DNA of 9,710 nt from an uncultured Bacteroidales bacterium (GTDB lineage: Bacteria; Bacteroidota; Bacteroidia; Bacteroidales; Paludibacteraceae): contig CAMHEP010000053.1 in the NCBI GenBank assembly GCA_946184195.1, positions 1-9,710 on the forward strand. Reading direction: 5' to 3'. The notes beneath the pieces were generated by a model that saw only the letters and a program-made list of their open reading frames with translations, was not told the origin of the DNA and did no database searches. The position numbers and the translations under genes are program-made. This document shows positions 7,056-9,710 of this stretch, one piece after another. Numbering within the stretch: position 1 is the stretch's first letter; each line of letters opens with the position of its first letter.

Positions 7056-8889
7056 AGGTCGTATAACTCAGTCCGTATCCGAAGGGGAAAAGAGGTTTCG
7101 TCCCATAGTCCAGGTAGAAACTAAATGCTCCGGCGGGATGTGCTTTCGTGCCCACGGGGATAGCCTGTATGTCGGGTTCTTGCCGTGCGGGACGTCCGGT
7201 GTTCGTATGGTTGTAATAGATGGGTACCTGCCCCACATGTCGGGGAATGGTCATTGTCAGTTTGCCGCAGGGATTAGTCTCGCCGTATAGAACACGGGCT
7301 ATGCCTTCGCCCGCCATGGTGCCGCCATGGTAAGCATACACCACTGCATCGGCGTAGGCCATTTCGTCCTCTATAGTCAACGGTCTGCCTGCCATAATAA
7401 CCAAGACAATCGGTTTCCCTGTCTCATGGAGTGCATGGAGCAACTGACGTTGCCCTTCACGAAGCCGGATGTCGGCTAAAGACTGCGCCTCGCCGCTCAG
7501 CAGTTGTTCTTCGCCTGCGAAATAGGCAATCACATCTGCCTGATAAGCCGCCTTGACTGCATCGCGGATGATTCGTGTGTTCCTGTCGCGCGAGTAACGT
7601 AGCCCGGGGCTGTACACAACCCTACCGCGTTGCTGCATTGCTTGCAAGGGTGTTATGCCGTGTCCCGCTTCATAGTCCGGAGACCAACAACCAACCTGGT
7701 CGCCCTCGCTATCGGCTAACGGTCCCGTTACCAATACCTTCCCCGACTGTTTCGAGAGCGGTAGCAAGCCGTTATTCTTGAGAAGTACGGCACTCTCCGC
7801 AGCCAAACGACCCGCTAACTCCATCGCCTCTGCACTATAATCTTCCTCAACGCTTGGTTGGAGGGGCAAGCCGACACGTTCTTTCATTTGCAGGACTCGC
7901 TTGACGGCACTGTCTACATCTGCTTCTCGTATAGCGCCCTCATCGATCAACTCTTTCAGGTATTTCTTGTAGGCATGTGATTCCATATCCATATCAACAC
8001 CTGCCCTGATGGCCAATCGAGTAGCCTCTTTCTTATCTGCTGCTACACCGTGTTTGACTAATTGCTCTATCGCTCCGTAGTCGCTATCTATAACGCCATC
8101 GAACTTCCATTCGTCCCGTAATATATCATGCAGCAGATGCTTGTTTGCGCTCAATGGCATACCTTGCACCTCATTGAACGAGGCCATCACGGCTTCACAC
8201 CCGCACTTGATGAGTCGGTAGAACGGAAGCAGGTATGTGTTTCGCAGTTGCACTTCAGGAATCCATGTCGTGTTATAGTCACGTCCTCCTTCTGCGGCTC
8301 CGTATCCTACGTAATGTTTAGCCGTTGCCGCCAAGCCCTCCATCTGATAGCCGCGCACCACCTGTTCGCCCATCACAGAGGTTAGATAAGTATCTTCACC
8401 GTAACTCTCAGCCACTCTTCCCCAACGAGGGTCGCGCACCACGTCCACCATCGGTGAGAAAGTCCATCCTATACCGTGACGCCGTGTCTCACGTGCGCTG
8501 AGCCGAGCCGCTTCCCTGACCAAGGCTGTATCCCACGAGCAAGCCTGCCCTAACGGAATGGGGAACAAAGTATGATAACCGTGTATCATATCCCGAGCGA
8601 TGAGTAGCGGTATGCCCGTATAACGGAGAGCCTGCTGCTGCAATACATAGGCTAAGCTGTCACTTACGTTCATGATGCACCCCGCCTCGCCCCGCTGCAC
8701 CTTTTCGATGAGCTGTTCCCTGCTCATACACTTGGCGTTCAACTGGTTTAGCTGACCTATCTTCTGCTGAATAGTCATCGTCTTCAGCAGCGAGTCTATG
8801 CGTGCCTGTGCCGGGTCTGAATGTTTGGGGGTGCAATTGATGCATAGAAAAGCCGCACACAGAAGCGCTATCCATACTTTGCTCTTCAT
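7027..8889 (-). CDS. Glycoside hydrolase family 3 beta-glycosidase (BglX-like) lipoprotein, catalytic domains, frame broken before the FnIII domain
   Basis: GH3 enzymes release terminal beta-linked glucose or xylose from oligosaccharides. The 620-residue ORF begins with a lipoprotein-like signal: a hydrophobic core (residues 5-17) ends at Cys19 in LCINC, though Asn at -1 is unusual. The TIM-barrel domain runs from about 28 to 340, with RDMIHGYHT (99-107), DPRWGRVAESYGED (153-166), KHYVGYG (191-197), GRDY (202-205) and the nucleophile Asp270 in IDSDYGA. The alpha/beta sandwich domain runs from about 360 to 600, with SAVLLKNNGLLPL (366-378) and the likely acid/base Glu467 in SGEAQS. PFGYGLSYTTYEY (602-614) is the usual end of this domain. 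A normal enzyme would continue into an FnIII-like domain, but TGA 7029-7027 stops it seven residues later and that domain follows in another frame. The start is an ATGA overlap with the stop of the upstream CBM96-type gene. The catalytic residues are intact, so the active site should be complete; folding or stability without FnIII is uncertain. The choice between beta-glucosidase and beta-xylosidase cannot be settled from sequence. Confidence 0.94.
   Translation of the reverse strand: MKSKVWIALLCAAFLCINCTPKHSDPAQARIDSLLKTMTIQQKIGQLNQLNAKCMSREQLIEKVQRGEAGCIMNVSDSLAYVLQQQALRYTGIPLLIARDMIHGYHTLFPIPLGQACSWDTALVREAARLSARETRRHGIGWTFSPMVDVVRDPRWGRVAESYGEDTYLTSVMGEQVVRGYQMEGLAATAKHYVGYGAAEGGRDYNTTWIPEVQLRNTYLLPFYRLIKCGCEAVMASFNEVQGMPLSANKHLLHDILRDEWKFDGVIDSDYGAIEQLVKHGVAADKKEATRLAIRAGVDMDMESHAYKKYLKELIDEGAIREADVDSAVKRVLQMKERVGLPLQPSVEEDYSAEAMELAGRLAAESAVLLKNNGLLPLSKQSGKVLVTGPLADSEGDQVGCWSPDYEAGHGITPLQAMQQRGRVVYSPGLRYSRDRNTRIIRDAVKAAYQADVIAYFAGEEQLLSGEAQSLADIRLREGQRQLLHALHETGKPIVLVIMAGRPLTIEDEMAYADAVVYAYHGGTMAGEGIARVLYGETNPCGKLTMTIPRHVGQVPIYYNHTNTGRPARQEPDIQAIPVGTKAHPAGAFSFYLDYGTKPLFPFGYGLSYTTYEYGSPVVR
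7030..7067 (-). other. Interval in which the GH3 reading frame shifts
   Basis: The GH3 catalytic frame is open to TGA 7029-7027, and the FnIII frame is open from just after TGA 7070-7068. One protein can therefore be restored only by a +1 shift (one extra base or two missing) within these 38 bases. On the coding strand the interval includes CCC-GTG-GTT-AGG just before the TGA. A CCC-G run and an AGG codon next to TGA are both contexts where +1 slippage is conceivable, but no stimulatory element is evident. Confidence 0.8.
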
Positions 8890-9710
8890 GGAACAAATAT
8901 TTTCTGTTTCTTACTCACATAGACCCCTGAGGGCAATGTATTCTGTCCTCCGTCTATCTTTTGTCCCGTCACCGTATACCATGCCTCGTTGCTTTCCTCG
9001 CTCAGAGGGTCTATACCCGTTCCTTCGTTATCCTTCGCTCGGATAATCAACTGCGGGCATATCGTTGCATCGCTGTTCTCGCGTGTGGCAATTACCACGG
9101 CATCATTGGTGACGGATAACGCATGTACCTTCACCGCCAGTGTGTCTACACCTGCCATACTCTTCACGACGGGTGTGAGGTCGAACACGTATGTCTGTGC
9201 CTTGATGCTGTCATATACCGATGCTACCCGTTCGTAAACACTTTTCCACACTTCATTGCCTGTTCTGAGCGTCCCCGTCAGACTATTCTCCTGCCAGCTC
9301 CCGTCATCTTGCAGCGACACCATCAATAGCGGCTTTCCGCTGCCTGCTGTAACGGTCAGCCTCAGCTCCGCATGTTCCAGCGTATCGCCCACAATGGCGC
9401 GCGGTATCTCAAAGCGTATAAACGCTTCCTTACGGGTATTCTCCGCTCGTGTATAATGCACCTGCATCGTCTCTTCACTGCCATGGTTCACATTGGTGCC
9501 CGCTTCGATATATGTATCTGCCGATGCCGGTATGTTATATTCCCTATTCATGCTGCTGCCGCGACTCACCCCGTCGTAATAATCTGCTAATGCATAGGTC
9601 TGTTCGTTGACTATACGCATCCTTTCCGTCAGCGCAGTGTATTCGTTATTATCGACATCGGTCATGCCCTTATTACTGCCATCAGGATCGTCGCCGTAGC
9701 GGAAATATTG
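8886..9710 (-). CDS. Secreted DNRLRE/CBM96-type carbohydrate-binding protein with T9SS-like C-terminal tail (C-terminal part; N-terminus outside window)
   Basis: The frame is open to the window edge, so these 274 residues are the C-terminal part of a longer protein; the first ATG seen (9665) is internal. Residues 1-55 (YGDDPDGSNKG, DVDNNEYTAL, LADYYDGVSRG) are Asp-rich and may be the end of an upstream, possibly catalytic, domain that I do not recognise. Residues about 58-225 fit a DNRLRE (CBM96-like) beta-sandwich: IPASADTYIEAG, HGSEETMQV, EAFIRFEIP, HAELRLTV and closing ATRENSDATICPQLIIRA. Such domains bind polysaccharide in several lyases and other glycan-active proteins. Residues about 241-274 (AWYTVTGQKIDGG, LPSGVYVSKKQKIFVP) resemble the C-terminal tails of Prevotella and Porphyromonas cargo of the type IX secretion system, so export to the cell surface or medium is likely. 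Its TGA overlaps the GH3 start (ATGA at 8886-8889), placing it upstream in the same transcript as the GH3 and GH2 enzymes. It may make the initial contact with, or cut of, the polymer whose fragments those enzymes trim. Confidence 0.82.
   Translation of the reverse strand, partial: QYFRYGDDPDGSNKGMTDVDNNEYTALTERMRIVNEQTYALADYYDGVSRGSSMNREYNIPASADTYIEAGTNVNHGSEETMQVHYTRAENTRKEAFIRFEIPRAIVGDTLEHAELRLTVTAGSGKPLLMVSLQDDGSWQENSLTGTLRTGNEVWKSVYERVASVYDSIKAQTYVFDLTPVVKSMAGVDTLAVKVHALSVTNDAVVIATRENSDATICPQLIIRAKDNEGTGIDPLSEESNEAWYTVTGQKIDGGQNTLPSGVYVSKKQKIFVP

Noticed and set aside
1..9710. tRNA, rRNA, CRISPR array, insertion sequence, integrase site or riboswitch
   Set aside because: Nearly every base lies in a recognised coding region; no cloverleaf, regular spaced repeats, terminal inverted repeats or long leader was seen.
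4435..9710. A complete polysaccharide utilization locus
   Set aside because: No SusC/SusD-like transporter pair, sensor or sigma factor lies in the window, so only a glycosidase cluster can be claimed.

Overview
The window looks like a chromosomal segment of a Bacteroidales bacterium, probably Prevotella or a close relative. The evidence is: an SRPBCC protein and a short pyruvoyl-type phosphatidylserine decarboxylase of the Bacteroidetes kind; a DeoC of the long (about 290 aa) Bacteroides/Prevotella type; a fused 799-aa NfnA/NfnB-like flavoprotein; start codons without an obvious Shine-Dalgarno sequence; and a C-terminal tail with a TGQK...SGVYV pattern like the secretion tails of Prevotella proteins. 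No protein was compared with a database; family names rest on motifs and remembered family sequences.

Bases 1-4340 (+ strand) form a tightly packed housekeeping run: the C-terminal part of an SRPBCC/polyketide-cyclase-like protein, psd (4-base ATGA overlap), deoC (22-base gap) and the fused Nfn-like oxidoreductase (20-base gap). The run ends in a strong intrinsic terminator at 4375-4409. These genes join phosphatidylethanolamine synthesis, deoxyribose 5-phosphate breakdown and pyridine nucleotide/ferredoxin balancing. They are probably co-transcribed, but no single pathway links them.

Bases 4435-9710 (- strand, converging on the first operon) form a carbohydrate-degradation cluster. In transcription order it holds: the C-terminal part of a secreted DNRLRE/CBM96-type protein with a T9SS-like tail, a GH3 beta-glycosidase lipoprotein, an ORF encoding the GH3 C-terminal fibronectin-III-like domain in a different frame, and a GH2 beta-galactosidase/beta-glucuronidase-type enzyme with a C-terminal malectin (CBM57-like) domain. 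Most neighbours overlap by exactly four bases (ATGA), so the genes are almost certainly one transcript with coupled translation. They would act together in the cell envelope or periplasm on a beta-linked oligosaccharide or glycan whose identity the window does not show. No SusC/SusD pair or regulator is present.

The main anomaly is the split GH3 gene. The reading frame breaks between the end of the catalytic domains and the FnIII-like domain, inside a 38-base interval, and both halves remain well conserved. Hand-sampled GC also falls near this point. I see no RNA genes, CRISPR array, insertion sequence or phage feature, and no convincing novel system. Gene density is very high: the only intergenic gap over 25 bases is the 94-base convergent region.
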